From contig CAZZBB010000046.1 of the NCBI GenBank assembly GCA_964652195.1, positions 1 to 64,000 on the forward strand: a DNA stretch of 64,000 nt, read 5' to 3'. Made by a program: the position numbers and the translations under genes. This document shows, piece by piece, positions 8,251-17,194 of the stretch. The notes under the pieces are model-generated. The model saw only the letters and a program-made list of their open reading frames with translations, was not told the DNA's origin and did not search any database. The DNA is from MSPOR6 sp964652195. GTDB taxonomy: Bacteria > Poribacteria > WGA-4E > WGA-3G. Positions within the stretch are counted from its first letter, which is position 1. Each line of letters opens with the position of its first letter.

Positions 8251-8592
8251 ATGCGTGATTCAAATTCATTTTCAAACCTATTGATAGAGGAAGAAGACTC
8301 TCAACCGAAAGTTGCAATGTTTTTTGTATACTTGGTATTAGGTTTATCTTTATGTGTATTCGGTGCAAGTATATGGTTTTCATCTTATCAGAAGAGAGTA
8401 TATATCCGTATAAGACCGGCTTTTGATACGCAACAGAGCAAGATTCAGCATGAAATTCATAAGTTGATTCTGGTCGAAAACACATTAACTGATGTTGAGA
8501 GAATTCGAAGAATCTCAAATGAACTTGGACTTGTAGAATATACAGGATCAATACTTGAATTACGAGACATGCAAATCACTAAGAGTCAATGA
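8251..8592 (+). CDS. ftsL: FtsL-like cell division protein
   Basis: A 113 aa bitopic membrane protein. A short acidic cytoplasmic head is followed by one membrane helix at about 22-44 and an extracytoplasmic part with a helical, probably coiled-coil, stretch at about 65-100. FtsL is poorly conserved; the call rests on size, topology and its place between rsmH and ftsI. In other bacteria FtsL joins FtsB and FtsQ in the complex that activates FtsWI at the septum. Its TGA overlaps the ftsI start (ATGA), implying translational coupling. No ribosome-binding site is evident before its own ATG. Confidence 0.78.
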   Translation: MRDSNSFSNLLIEEEDSQPKVAMFFVYLVLGLSLCVFGASIWFSSYQKRVYIRIRPAFDTQQSKIQHEIHKLILVENTLTDVERIRRISNELGLVEYTGSILELRDMQITKSQ

Positions 8593-10514
8593 ATCAGATA
8601 AATAAACTCTCAATACGAAGGCTTGTTTTAATCCTAATTTGTCTACAATTAGGTTTTATCGTCCTTCTTACGAAGTTATATATATTACAAAATACTGATT
8701 CGGATGGAAGAACCGCCTCTCGAATTGATTGGCGAACAAGAAGAAACCGAGTCATTAAACGAGGCAAAATCCTTGATCGACATGGTACTGTATTAGGTAT
8801 TAGTCAGGATAGGTTATCTGTTGCTGCAGACCCAAAGACTCTCAACAGAAAATCGAATGCCTATACGGTTGCATCGGAATTATCACCTATATTAGATACA
8901 CCAAAAACAGAACTTCTTTCCTTGTTAAAAAAGAAAAAGAATGATAAATATGTTGAATTTGTCTATTTGAAAAAAGGGATAGACTTTGAGAAATTAGACG
9001 AAATTCGGGCGATCACAAAAAAACATAGAGGTCTTAAGATAGAAGTTGATCCAAAACGTGTATATCCAAAAAAGAAACTCGCCTCACAAGTAATAGGTTA
9101 TCTAAATGATTTAGATATTGGTGAAGGTGTCGAATTCCAATATCATACATATCTTGAAAAACTTGAACCCACTATTCAAGGAAGTTTTATTTCAAATGAT
9201 TCTACTTCACCATCACAATCAACAACCGTAAGTCTTGGAAACACTGGATGTAATATTGTACTTACATTAGATGAATATATACAAAGGGTTACAGAAAAAG
9301 AACTTGCTCAAGGTTGTAAGGATTGGAACTCATCTAAAGGTACAGCAATTGTTCTGTCAGTTCCTACTTCTGAAATTTTAGCAATGGCAAGTTACCCTTC
9401 TTATGATTTAAATGACCAGACTAATGCTGATGAAGAAGCAAAACGAAATCTCGGTATATGGTATATGTTCGAACCAGGTTCAATCTTTAAAATTGTTGCC
9501 TCTTCTGCTGTGTTAAATGAAGGAATAATGAAACAAGAATCAACAGTTTTCTGTGAGTATGGTCGTTACCGTCTTCCTAATCGTAGAGCGATAAAGGATG
9601 TATCAGCAAAGGGGCACTTATCTCTTACTGAAGTTATACAAAAGTCAAGTAACATTGGAATGATTAAAATAGTTGAAAGGTTAGGACCTGAATTATTCAG
9701 AGAATATACGGAAGGCTATGGTTTTGGAGTAAAGACAGGTGTTGATCTCCCCTATGAGCAAAATGGTAATTTGTATTCACTTCGAAAATGGGATGTGAAT
9801 TCTCTTGCTTCTGTCCCATTTGGTCAGGGCATTTCAGTCACACCCTTACAAATGGTTAATGCATTAACTGTCATAGCAAATGGAGGCGTATTACGAAAAC
9901 CCTATATTACCAAAGAGATACGTGATGATCATGGTAAACTTGTTAAGATGAATTACCCAACAGAAATACGTAGAGTATTACGACCTGAAATTGCCAAGCA
10001 AATGTCAAATATCCTTGTAGGAGTTGTCGAGAATGGAAGTGGGAGGCGCGCAAGAATTGAAGGTGTAACAGTTGCTGGTAAAACGGGAACTGCTCAGAAA
10101 GCTGAAAAGGGAAAGGGGTATTCTGCTGGTAAAGAGGTAATGTCATTTATGGGATTCCTTCCCGCAGAAGATCCTAAAATTGCTATTATCGTAACCCTTG
10201 ATGAACCTTCTGGCGCAAGATTCAGTGGTACGATTGCTGCACCTATATTCAAAAGAATTGCAACCCAAACAATAAAATATATTGAGCAAACAGCCTTCTT
10301 CGATTCAATTCCAAAGCCAAGATATATTCAAAATAATCGAAATTCAAATCAAACGACTCAAGCTTCAACTCTACGATCATCCATTTTAGATAGGTCTCCA
10401 ACAAATAATCGAAACAATACATCAGTATCTCCTTCTAATAAACAAGTACAGTCTTTAACACAAAAACAAGATAACCTGGACTATAGTTTACGTAAGAATG
10501 GAGAAGGTTTATGA
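8589..10514 (+). CDS. ftsI: Septal penicillin-binding protein FtsI (PBP3, class B transpeptidase)
   Basis: A 641 aa class B PBP that cross-links septal peptidoglycan in the periplasm with FtsW. One N-terminal membrane anchor (about 8-30), a dimerisation/pedestal domain (about 55-210) and a transpeptidase domain with S298-x-x-K (EPGSIFK), S353-S-N355 and K498-T-G500. All three active-site motifs are intact. After the catalytic domain comes a roughly 75-residue Asn/Gln/Ser-rich tail of low complexity; no PASTA domain is seen. It overlaps ftsL and murE by ATGA junctions, so the three are probably translated as a coupled unit. Confidence 0.95.
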   Translation: MNQINKLSIRRLVLILICLQLGFIVLLTKLYILQNTDSDGRTASRIDWRTRRNRVIKRGKILDRHGTVLGISQDRLSVAADPKTLNRKSNAYTVASELSPILDTPKTELLSLLKKKKNDKYVEFVYLKKGIDFEKLDEIRAITKKHRGLKIEVDPKRVYPKKKLASQVIGYLNDLDIGEGVEFQYHTYLEKLEPTIQGSFISNDSTSPSQSTTVSLGNTGCNIVLTLDEYIQRVTEKELAQGCKDWNSSKGTAIVLSVPTSEILAMASYPSYDLNDQTNADEEAKRNLGIWYMFEPGSIFKIVASSAVLNEGIMKQESTVFCEYGRYRLPNRRAIKDVSAKGHLSLTEVIQKSSNIGMIKIVERLGPELFREYTEGYGFGVKTGVDLPYEQNGNLYSLRKWDVNSLASVPFGQGISVTPLQMVNALTVIANGGVLRKPYITKEIRDDHGKLVKMNYPTEIRRVLRPEIAKQMSNILVGVVENGSGRRARIEGVTVAGKTGTAQKAEKGKGYSAGKEVMSFMGFLPAEDPKIAIIVTLDEPSGARFSGTIAAPIFKRIATQTIKYIEQTAFFDSIPKPRYIQNNRNSNQTTQASTLRSSILDRSPTNNRNNTSVSPSNKQVQSLTQKQDNLDYSLRKNGEGL

Positions 10515-12055
10515 AGTTACAGAATCTTCTTGAAGGTGTTGAAATTAGTGAATGGATTGGTGATTGTAATTCGGATATAACAGGTGTCGTCAGTGATCAC
10601 CGAGAAGTAAAAGAACGGTATGCATTCCTCTGTTATCAAGGATTGAATGTTGATGGACATGATTTTATACCAGGAGCGATAAAGAATGGTGCTACGGTCA
10701 TTATTTCTGAAAAACCTATTGACTCACTCCCCGATGGCATTACCAATGTAATTACCCCAAATGGTAGGAAAACACAAGCCGTATGTGCTGGAAATTGGTA
10801 TGGAAACCCCACAAGAAAATTAAAACTAATAGGTATCACTGGGACTAACGGAAAGACTTCTACCGCACATCTATCATATAGTATTCTTAGAACGCAAGGA
10901 TATAAGACAGCTGTTCTTGGTACAGTGGGTCATTCTTACGACACTCAAAAATCCTCCGATAAGAAAAACACCAAAGCAAAAATCGAAATCCCCGCACTCC
11001 TCACGACACCGGATGCATTTAAACTCAATGCAATTTTTAAGGAATTAGTTGATTCTGGTGTGGAATATGTTGTCATGGAGACTTCATCGCAAGGTCTTGC
11101 TCAACATAGATTAGCTGGATTAAGTTTCCACACTGCAGTTTTCACTAATTTCACACAAGACCACCTTGATTACCATAACACAATGGAAGAATACCTTGCT
11201 GCAAAGTTGATGTTATTTGACCAATTAGAACCGGATGGACTTGCAATCCTGAATAGTGATTCTTCAGTCATACATCAGATTGAAGAACATCTGTCGCATC
11301 AACCCATTCTAACATACGGAATTAAGACTGATGCAGATCTAACAGCACAGAATATAGATATATCATTAAGACAATTAGTTTTTTCTACCGTTGTAAAGGA
11401 AAATATAAGAGATTTTCTGAATACCTCATGTAGTCATATTCATACCACATTACAATTACTCGGTTCTTATAATATCTATAATGCTCTTGCTGCCATTGGT
11501 GTTGGACTTCGGTATAATTGCAGCGAAAGTGCTATTTCAGATGGTCTCGCAACTACTGTTGTGCCTGGACGCTTTGAACGTGTATCAACAGGTAATGGAA
11601 TCAATGAGTTTGCAGTGATTGTTGATTATGCACACACACCTGACGGATTGGAGAATGTGTTAACTGCTGCACGAGATATATCAGATGGTCGATTAATTTC
11701 TGTTTTTGGTTGTGGGGGTGATCGAGATAAGAGTAAACGTTCAAAAATGGGTAAAATTTCTACTGAAATTGCCGATTTTAGTGTAATCACTTCTGACAAC
11801 CCCCGTACAGAGAATCCTGATGAAATCATCTCTGATATTGTGTCAAAATTACCACATGATGCAGCATTTATGTGTATTTCAGATAGGCGAAAAGCTATTC
11901 AACATGCAATTTTGAAGGCAGAAAAGAATGATGTAATTGTAATTGCTGGTAAGGGACATGAAGATTATCAAGAGATTAATGGCGAAAGATATCCGTTTGA
12001 TGACAGAACTGTTGCATCAGACATATTACAACATATACATACGAAATCATATTAA
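10511..12055 (+). CDS. murE: UDP-MurNAc-tripeptide synthetase MurE (meso-DAP-adding)
   Basis: A 514 aa Mur ligase adding the third amino acid to UDP-MurNAc-L-Ala-D-Glu with ATP in the cytoplasm. The ATP loop GTNGKTS is at 111-117, and the ETSSQGL and FTNFTQDHLDYH segments follow. D429-N-P-R432 is the motif that marks meso-diaminopimelate enzymes (lysine enzymes differ here), so the peptidoglycan is probably A1-gamma, DAP type. Length is typical. It begins inside the ftsI stop (ATGA). Confidence 0.96.
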   Translation: MKLQNLLEGVEISEWIGDCNSDITGVVSDHREVKERYAFLCYQGLNVDGHDFIPGAIKNGATVIISEKPIDSLPDGITNVITPNGRKTQAVCAGNWYGNPTRKLKLIGITGTNGKTSTAHLSYSILRTQGYKTAVLGTVGHSYDTQKSSDKKNTKAKIEIPALLTTPDAFKLNAIFKELVDSGVEYVVMETSSQGLAQHRLAGLSFHTAVFTNFTQDHLDYHNTMEEYLAAKLMLFDQLEPDGLAILNSDSSVIHQIEEHLSHQPILTYGIKTDADLTAQNIDISLRQLVFSTVVKENIRDFLNTSCSHIHTTLQLLGSYNIYNALAAIGVGLRYNCSESAISDGLATTVVPGRFERVSTGNGINEFAVIVDYAHTPDGLENVLTAARDISDGRLISVFGCGGDRDKSKRSKMGKISTEIADFSVITSDNPRTENPDEIISDIVSKLPHDAAFMCISDRRKAIQHAILKAEKNDVIVIAGKGHEDYQEINGERYPFDDRTVASDILQHIHTKSY

Positions 12056-12135
12056 TTTATTAAAGTTCAATATATTACTTAGCAAAATGTTATGTCTGAT
12101 ATTTAATTTTAATTTGAATCATACAAACCTGAGTT

Positions 12136-12894
12136 ATGCAATCGGTTAAATTTATTGAGATTGATAATCTCAAGGTTTCCTACCGTGTTGGTGGATCTGG
12201 TTCTCCTGTCGTGCTTTTGCATGGTTGGGGAGCAGAATCAGGAACATTTCAAAGTGTCTTTGATAGTCTTTCAAGTTCACACCAAGTATATGCACTTGAT
12301 TTACCGGGTTTTGGACTTAGTGAAATACCACCTATAGCATGGGATGCTTTAGATTATGCAAAATTGCTTTCCAATTTTCTCGACAAGCTTAATATTGTAA
12401 AGGCTTCATTGATAGGACACTCTTACGGGGGACGGATTTCAATTGTATTTGCTGCTAACGAACCTGAAAAAATACAGAAAGTAATATTAGTAAATAGTGC
12501 TGGTATAAAACCGAGAAGAACTATGAAATACTATTGTAAGTATATACTGGCAAAGATTGGACGTATATTTCGAAGATTAGGGAGTTATGGAAATACTTTA
12601 GCTGACAGTATTGCAGATAGAGTTGGTTCCAGAGATTATAAAGAGGCAGGTCCAATGAGGGGAACAATGGTAAAATCAGTGAATCAGGATTTGCGTCCCT
12701 TCTTATCTAAAATTAGGACTCAGACATTATTGATATGGGGTGAAGATGATTATGACACCCCACTATCATCTGGAAGAAAAATGGAAAAAGAAATACCTAA
12801 TGCTGAATTGGTAGTATTAAAGAATGCTGGACATTTCTCCTACTTAGATCAATCTAAACAATTTATACAGTTAGTAAGTACTTTTTTAGAATGA
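12136..12894 (+). CDS. Alpha/beta hydrolase
   Basis: A 252 aa alpha/beta-hydrolase fold protein. The oxyanion region VVLLHGWGAESGTF, the nucleophile elbow GHSYGGR (Ser at about 97), the acid in IWGEDDYDTP and the catalytic His in NAGHFSYLDQ are all present. The cap region (about 125-190) is basic. The substrate cannot be told. Its position between murE and murF inside an otherwise canonical dcw cluster, in the same orientation and with an 80-base gap upstream, is unusual and suggests co-expression with wall synthesis. No signal peptide is visible, so it is probably cytoplasmic. Confidence 0.88.
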   Translation: MQSVKFIEIDNLKVSYRVGGSGSPVVLLHGWGAESGTFQSVFDSLSSSHQVYALDLPGFGLSEIPPIAWDALDYAKLLSNFLDKLNIVKASLIGHSYGGRISIVFAANEPEKIQKVILVNSAGIKPRRTMKYYCKYILAKIGRIFRRLGSYGNTLADSIADRVGSRDYKEAGPMRGTMVKSVNQDLRPFLSKIRTQTLLIWGEDDYDTPLSSGRKMEKEIPNAELVVLKNAGHFSYLDQSKQFIQLVSTFLE

Positions 12895-13054
12895 AATATT
12901 AAAATTGATAGCAAGTTTTGCTTATTTAAATTCATAAATAGAATAGCTGCATCCCCGAATGTAGAATTATATCAAATCATAGTAGCGCGATGATTCCTTT
13001 GCTGTACCTAAGTTGTGACAGCTCCTTCATTGCGCTTTTCTAACTTAGGACATT

Positions 13055-14677
13055 ATGGTTAACGAAATACTCTTCCTTAGTATTCTAATTATATGCTTAG
13101 TTAGAGCAATTATTAGAGCAAATCAAGGATTACACATTTTACAACTTGATGGATACAAACCTGGACGATATACAAAATGGGTTACAAATCACATTAGCCA
13201 ATGTATTGAAATCAAGGATTTATCTATTATAGTTATATTCTCAATACCTGTAATTATTTACCCTCCATTTCTTGATGGTAATTGGACCTTTCCTATACTG
13301 TCAATTGCTTGGATGGTATTTCAACTATATGCTATAACAACCCGTAAGAAAGTTGAAATAAAAAAACCTTTGGTATATACATTCCGTGCTAAACGATTGT
13401 TTAGTTTGGCATTAGTTTTCCTATTAGGACTTGGTGTTATATTTGCATTATTTATTCAAGAAAATAGATGGAGACTTATTGCATTTCTATTTAGTGAGCT
13501 TACAATACCTATCATGATCTTAAGTGGTTTTCTAATCTGGCCTGTTGAACAGTTTATTAATCGTTGGTATTTACGCGATGCAAGAAGACGAATTAAATCA
13601 CTGGAACCTACTGTCATAGGAATAACTGGAAGCTATGGGAAAACAAGCACAAAATATATACTTCATCAGATTCTATCACAAAAATATAATACATTGATGA
13701 CACCTGATAGTTATAATACTCCAATGGGAATCTGCAAAGTTATTAGAGGAGATTTATTACCTGAGCATGAATATTTCATCGTTGAAATGGGGGCATATAA
13801 ACGCGGAGATATACAGGAGTTATGTGATCTTGCCTTTCCTGAGATTGGTATTCTTACTGCAGTTGGTCCTCAGCATTTAGAAAGATTCAAGAGTATTGAA
13901 AATACAACACGAGCAAAGTATGAACTAATTCAGTCTTTACCATCTAATGGATTAGCTGTAATAAACAATGATAATAGTATCTGCATGGATTTAGCTGAAA
14001 AAACCGACACAGTTCCTGTAATCCGCTATGGTGTTAAATCAAATGATACTAATAGATTGACTGCAGTTGATATTAGACAATCTGAAACAGGTTTGTCATT
14101 TATACTTCAAGACAATACAACAGGAACTGTCAAGATATCAACTAAACTTCTTGGTAAACATAACGTGTCGAATATACTTGCAGCTGTTGCAGTTGCTCAA
14201 TATTGTGGTATGAATCTAAATGAGATAAGTAAAGCGCTTAAAGCCTTGGAACCTGTTCCGCATCGTTTGCAACTAATGGATTCAGGTACTGGTATTACTG
14301 TTATTGACGATTCATTTAATGCCAACCCTGAAGGAGCAAAGGCTGCACTTGAAGTATTGAGTGATTTTCTAGGGAAGGGAACTACCCAAAAAGTATTAGT
14401 CACTCCGGGGTTAGTTGAATTAGGTGAACAAGAATACGATGCCAATAAGAAATTTGGATCAGATGCAGCAAAGGTATGTGATTTCGTAATCCTTGTAGGA
14501 CCAGCGAGAACATTACCTATCTTAGAAGGTTTGAAAACTGAAGATTACCCTGAAGACAAGATATACATCGCTAAGAATCTAAATGATGCTCAACAACAGC
14601 TTGCAATACGCCTTTCACCTGGAGATGTTGTCCTTTTCGAAAATGACTTGCCAGATAATTATAATGAATCAGTCTAA
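13055..14677 (+). CDS. murF: MurF-type Mur ligase with N-terminal membrane domain
   Basis: A 540 aa protein. Residues about 190-540 are a Mur ligase: ATP loop GITGSYGKTST at about 188-198, then VEMGAYKRGDIQELCDLAFPEIGILTAVGPQHLERF, and the C-terminal VIDDSFNANPEGA motif typical of MurF, which adds D-Ala-D-Ala to the UDP-MurNAc-tripeptide. The first about 175 residues hold about five hydrophobic helices (near 3-18, 65-82, 85-105, 118-140, 145-170), absent from E. coli MurF (about 450 aa). This would anchor the enzyme at the membrane, next to MraY. The ATG follows AGGA. Similar membrane-fused MurF-like proteins are known in some phyla, so it is not unique. Confidence 0.9.
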   Translation: MVNEILFLSILIICLVRAIIRANQGLHILQLDGYKPGRYTKWVTNHISQCIEIKDLSIIVIFSIPVIIYPPFLDGNWTFPILSIAWMVFQLYAITTRKKVEIKKPLVYTFRAKRLFSLALVFLLGLGVIFALFIQENRWRLIAFLFSELTIPIMILSGFLIWPVEQFINRWYLRDARRRIKSLEPTVIGITGSYGKTSTKYILHQILSQKYNTLMTPDSYNTPMGICKVIRGDLLPEHEYFIVEMGAYKRGDIQELCDLAFPEIGILTAVGPQHLERFKSIENTTRAKYELIQSLPSNGLAVINNDNSICMDLAEKTDTVPVIRYGVKSNDTNRLTAVDIRQSETGLSFILQDNTTGTVKISTKLLGKHNVSNILAAVAVAQYCGMNLNEISKALKALEPVPHRLQLMDSGTGITVIDDSFNANPEGAKAALEVLSDFLGKGTTQKVLVTPGLVELGEQEYDANKKFGSDAAKVCDFVILVGPARTLPILEGLKTEDYPEDKIYIAKNLNDAQQQLAIRLSPGDVVLFENDLPDNYNESV

Positions 14678-14783
14678 TACATAATATGAATATTAACTCT
14701 GTTCTGTATTTTAATTAATAGAAACAATTAGTTATATCTGTATTGAATGTCATAATATTGTAGAAGCTATAAGGAAATTAACT

Positions 14784-15968
14784 ATGAATGTTGCGGTCAT
14801 ATTTGGTGGCAGATCTCCTGAGCATGAAGTCTCCATTGTTACTGCCCATCAGTTAAAAGTTGCATTAGATGATAGTTATGAAGTAACCCTTATATATATT
14901 ACAAAGGAAGGTGAATGGTTGACGGGGGACCAACTTCATGACTTAGATACTTTTACCAATGGCAGTTTACCTAACATATCAGAATTTGATAGAGTCAGTG
15001 TTGAATTTGAAACAAGACCAACCGTTTACAGTATTCCCAAACGTCCTGGTCTATTTAATAAGAAGAGAGACTTAAATATTGACGTAATGTTCCCTGCTAT
15101 TCATGGGGTACATGGTGAAGATGGAACACTGCAAGGTTTATTCGAATTAATGAATATCCCTTATGTTGGAGCAGGTGTCGTAGGTTCATGTATTGGAATG
15201 GATAAAATTATCATGAAGTCAATACTGAGCGACAGTGGTCTTCCAATCCTACCTTATATCTGGTTCACAAAACACCAATGGAATATAACCTCAGAAGAGA
15301 TTACAAATAAAGTTGAAGAGAAACTGGGTTATCCGATTTTTGTAAAACCTGCTATAAGTGGATCAAGTATTGGAGTGAGTCCTGCCAGAGATGAAGAAGA
15401 ACTACGTGACGCTATTGAATTGGCTTGTCGATATTGTCAACGAATAGTTGTTGAGGAAGGTATAGAACATGGCTATGAAATTAACTGCTCTGTTATGGGA
15501 ACCCATAACCCGGTTGCTTCAGTTTGTGAACAACCGATCAGTAATAATGATTTTCTTAGTTTTGATGATAAATATATACATCATACATCCGATGATTTAG
15601 AAGATGTATCCATGGAAGGAATAGCAGGGGCACAACGAAAAATTCCTGCACCAATTAGTGAAGACCTAACGTTACATATTCAAAATCTGGCAACCGATAC
15701 CTTTCAGATTTTGGACTGTTCAGGAATAGCACGAATTGATTTCATAATTACATCTGATGACGTAGTTTATGTCAATGAAATTAACACTATCCCAGGCTCA
15801 TTCAGTTTCTATTTATGGGAACCTTCAGAGATTACCTTCTCTCAATTGTCATCGGAATTGGTTACCCTTGCATTAGAAACACATAAAGAAAAAAATAAAT
15901 TAATATATTCTAATACAACTAATCTATTAAGTCACGCAGGGGCAAGTTTGGGTAAGTTAAAGGATTAA
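14784..15968 (+). CDS. ddl: D-alanine--D-alanine ligase
   Basis: A 394 aa ATP-grasp enzyme making D-Ala-D-Ala for MurF in the cytoplasm. Family signatures are AVIFGGRSPEHEVSI at the N-terminus, FPAIHGVHGEDGTLQG at about 102-117, the ATP-grasp KPAISGSSIGVS segment and the C-terminal RIDFIITSDDVVYVNEINTIPGS with Mg-binding Glu and Asn. It is slightly longer than the roughly 310-370 aa norm because of extra residues in the middle and a polar C-terminal tail. AAGGAAAT precedes the ATG. Placement directly after murF puts substrate supply beside the enzyme that uses it. Confidence 0.95.
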   Translation: MNVAVIFGGRSPEHEVSIVTAHQLKVALDDSYEVTLIYITKEGEWLTGDQLHDLDTFTNGSLPNISEFDRVSVEFETRPTVYSIPKRPGLFNKKRDLNIDVMFPAIHGVHGEDGTLQGLFELMNIPYVGAGVVGSCIGMDKIIMKSILSDSGLPILPYIWFTKHQWNITSEEITNKVEEKLGYPIFVKPAISGSSIGVSPARDEEELRDAIELACRYCQRIVVEEGIEHGYEINCSVMGTHNPVASVCEQPISNNDFLSFDDKYIHHTSDDLEDVSMEGIAGAQRKIPAPISEDLTLHIQNLATDTFQILDCSGIARIDFIITSDDVVYVNEINTIPGSFSFYLWEPSEITFSQLSSELVTLALETHKEKNKLIYSNTTNLLSHAGASLGKLKD

Positions 15969-16041
15969 TCTAAACAATCATCTAAATTATAATATGAAAT
16001 CAGATTAATCATAATTTCTTGTTAGTTGTTAATCCAATACT

Positions 16042-17157
16042 ATGCTTTATCATCTATTTATACAGACACTTGCAGACAGTTTTCCACTATTAGATGTTTT
16101 TAGTTCTATTAGTATTCGAACAGTATATGCAACGGCAACAGCATTAGGTATTTCTCTGGTTTTAGGGCCTTTTATGGTCTCAAGGTTAAAACAGTTAAAT
16201 ATTGGTGAACATATACAAGAGGAGGTAGAACAAGCCCAAAACAACGATAATCAAAGTAAAGCCGGAACACCTACAATGGGAGGAATTCTTATCATTGTAG
16301 CGGTTTTGATTTCTATTCTATTTTGGGCGAAGTTAGATCAACCATACATCCTGTTAATGCTATTTACAATGCTCTGGTTTGGTGGACTTGGTTTTCTGGA
16401 TGATATGCGTAAAATCAGTAAGAGACAGTCCCTTGGTCTAAGAGCTTGGCAGAAAATTTTACTCCAGACATTAGGGGCATTAGCAATAGCATTCTATCTC
16501 TTTTATTTGGGACCTACTGAAGCAAACGATTTATCCACTCGTACAACACTGAACCTACCTTTCTTCAAAAATATACAGTTGAATTTAGGATATTTTTATA
16601 TTCCGTTTGCGACTCTTGTGATCGTAGGCACTTCTAATGCAGTTAATCTAACTGATGGAATGGACGGATTAGCAATTGGTTGCACATTGTTTGTTGCAGG
16701 CACATTCGCTGCTTTAGGATATATGGCAAGTCATACGATTATTGCCACTCACCTAAATATATACCATCTCCCAATTGGTGGAGAAGTAACCGCGATTTTC
16801 TGTGCAACATTGGTAGGGGCAGGATTAGGATTCCTTTGGTACAATGGTCATCCTGCTCAACTTTTTATGGGTGATACTGGTTCACTTCCTTTAGGTGCAA
16901 CTCTCGGTACAGCAGCGTTATTAATTAAACAAGAATTTCTTCTCCTCATCGTTGGTGGTATCTTTGTTGCAGAGTGTTTCTCAGTCATCATACAAGTTTT
17001 GTCATATAGACTGTTTGGGAAGAGAGTCATAAAGATGTCCCCACTACATTTTCATTTTCTATTATCTGGATGGAAAGAGTCCAAAGTTGTTATCCGTTTT
17101 TGGATTGTCGCATTTATCTTAATGCTAATTGCATTAAGCACATTAAAATTAAGGTAA
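16042..17157 (+). CDS. mraY: Phospho-N-acetylmuramoyl-pentapeptide transferase MraY
   Basis: A 371 aa integral membrane enzyme with about ten membrane helices. It transfers phospho-MurNAc-pentapeptide from UDP to undecaprenyl phosphate, giving lipid I. The signatures are KAGTPTMGGILI (near 74-85), LGFLDDMRK with the catalytic aspartates (near 117), NLTDGMDGLAIG (near 203-214) and the C-terminal SPLHFHFLLSGW (the HxH segment). Length is slightly above the 320-360 norm. No clear ribosome-binding site precedes the ATG, but the N-terminus aligns with the family from residue 1. Confidence 0.96.
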   Translation: MLYHLFIQTLADSFPLLDVFSSISIRTVYATATALGISLVLGPFMVSRLKQLNIGEHIQEEVEQAQNNDNQSKAGTPTMGGILIIVAVLISILFWAKLDQPYILLMLFTMLWFGGLGFLDDMRKISKRQSLGLRAWQKILLQTLGALAIAFYLFYLGPTEANDLSTRTTLNLPFFKNIQLNLGYFYIPFATLVIVGTSNAVNLTDGMDGLAIGCTLFVAGTFAALGYMASHTIIATHLNIYHLPIGGEVTAIFCATLVGAGLGFLWYNGHPAQLFMGDTGSLPLGATLGTAALLIKQEFLLLIVGGIFVAECFSVIIQVLSYRLFGKRVIKMSPLHFHFLLSGWKESKVVIRFWIVAFILMLIALSTLKLR

Positions 17158-17194
17158 TTATTAGAAGGAAGACTTCCAATGTAATATTGTTGAG

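Noticed and set aside
8060..8551. 163-codon minus-strand frame across the rsmH-ftsL junction
   Set aside because: Overlaps two well-supported genes on the other strand and has no recognisable product.
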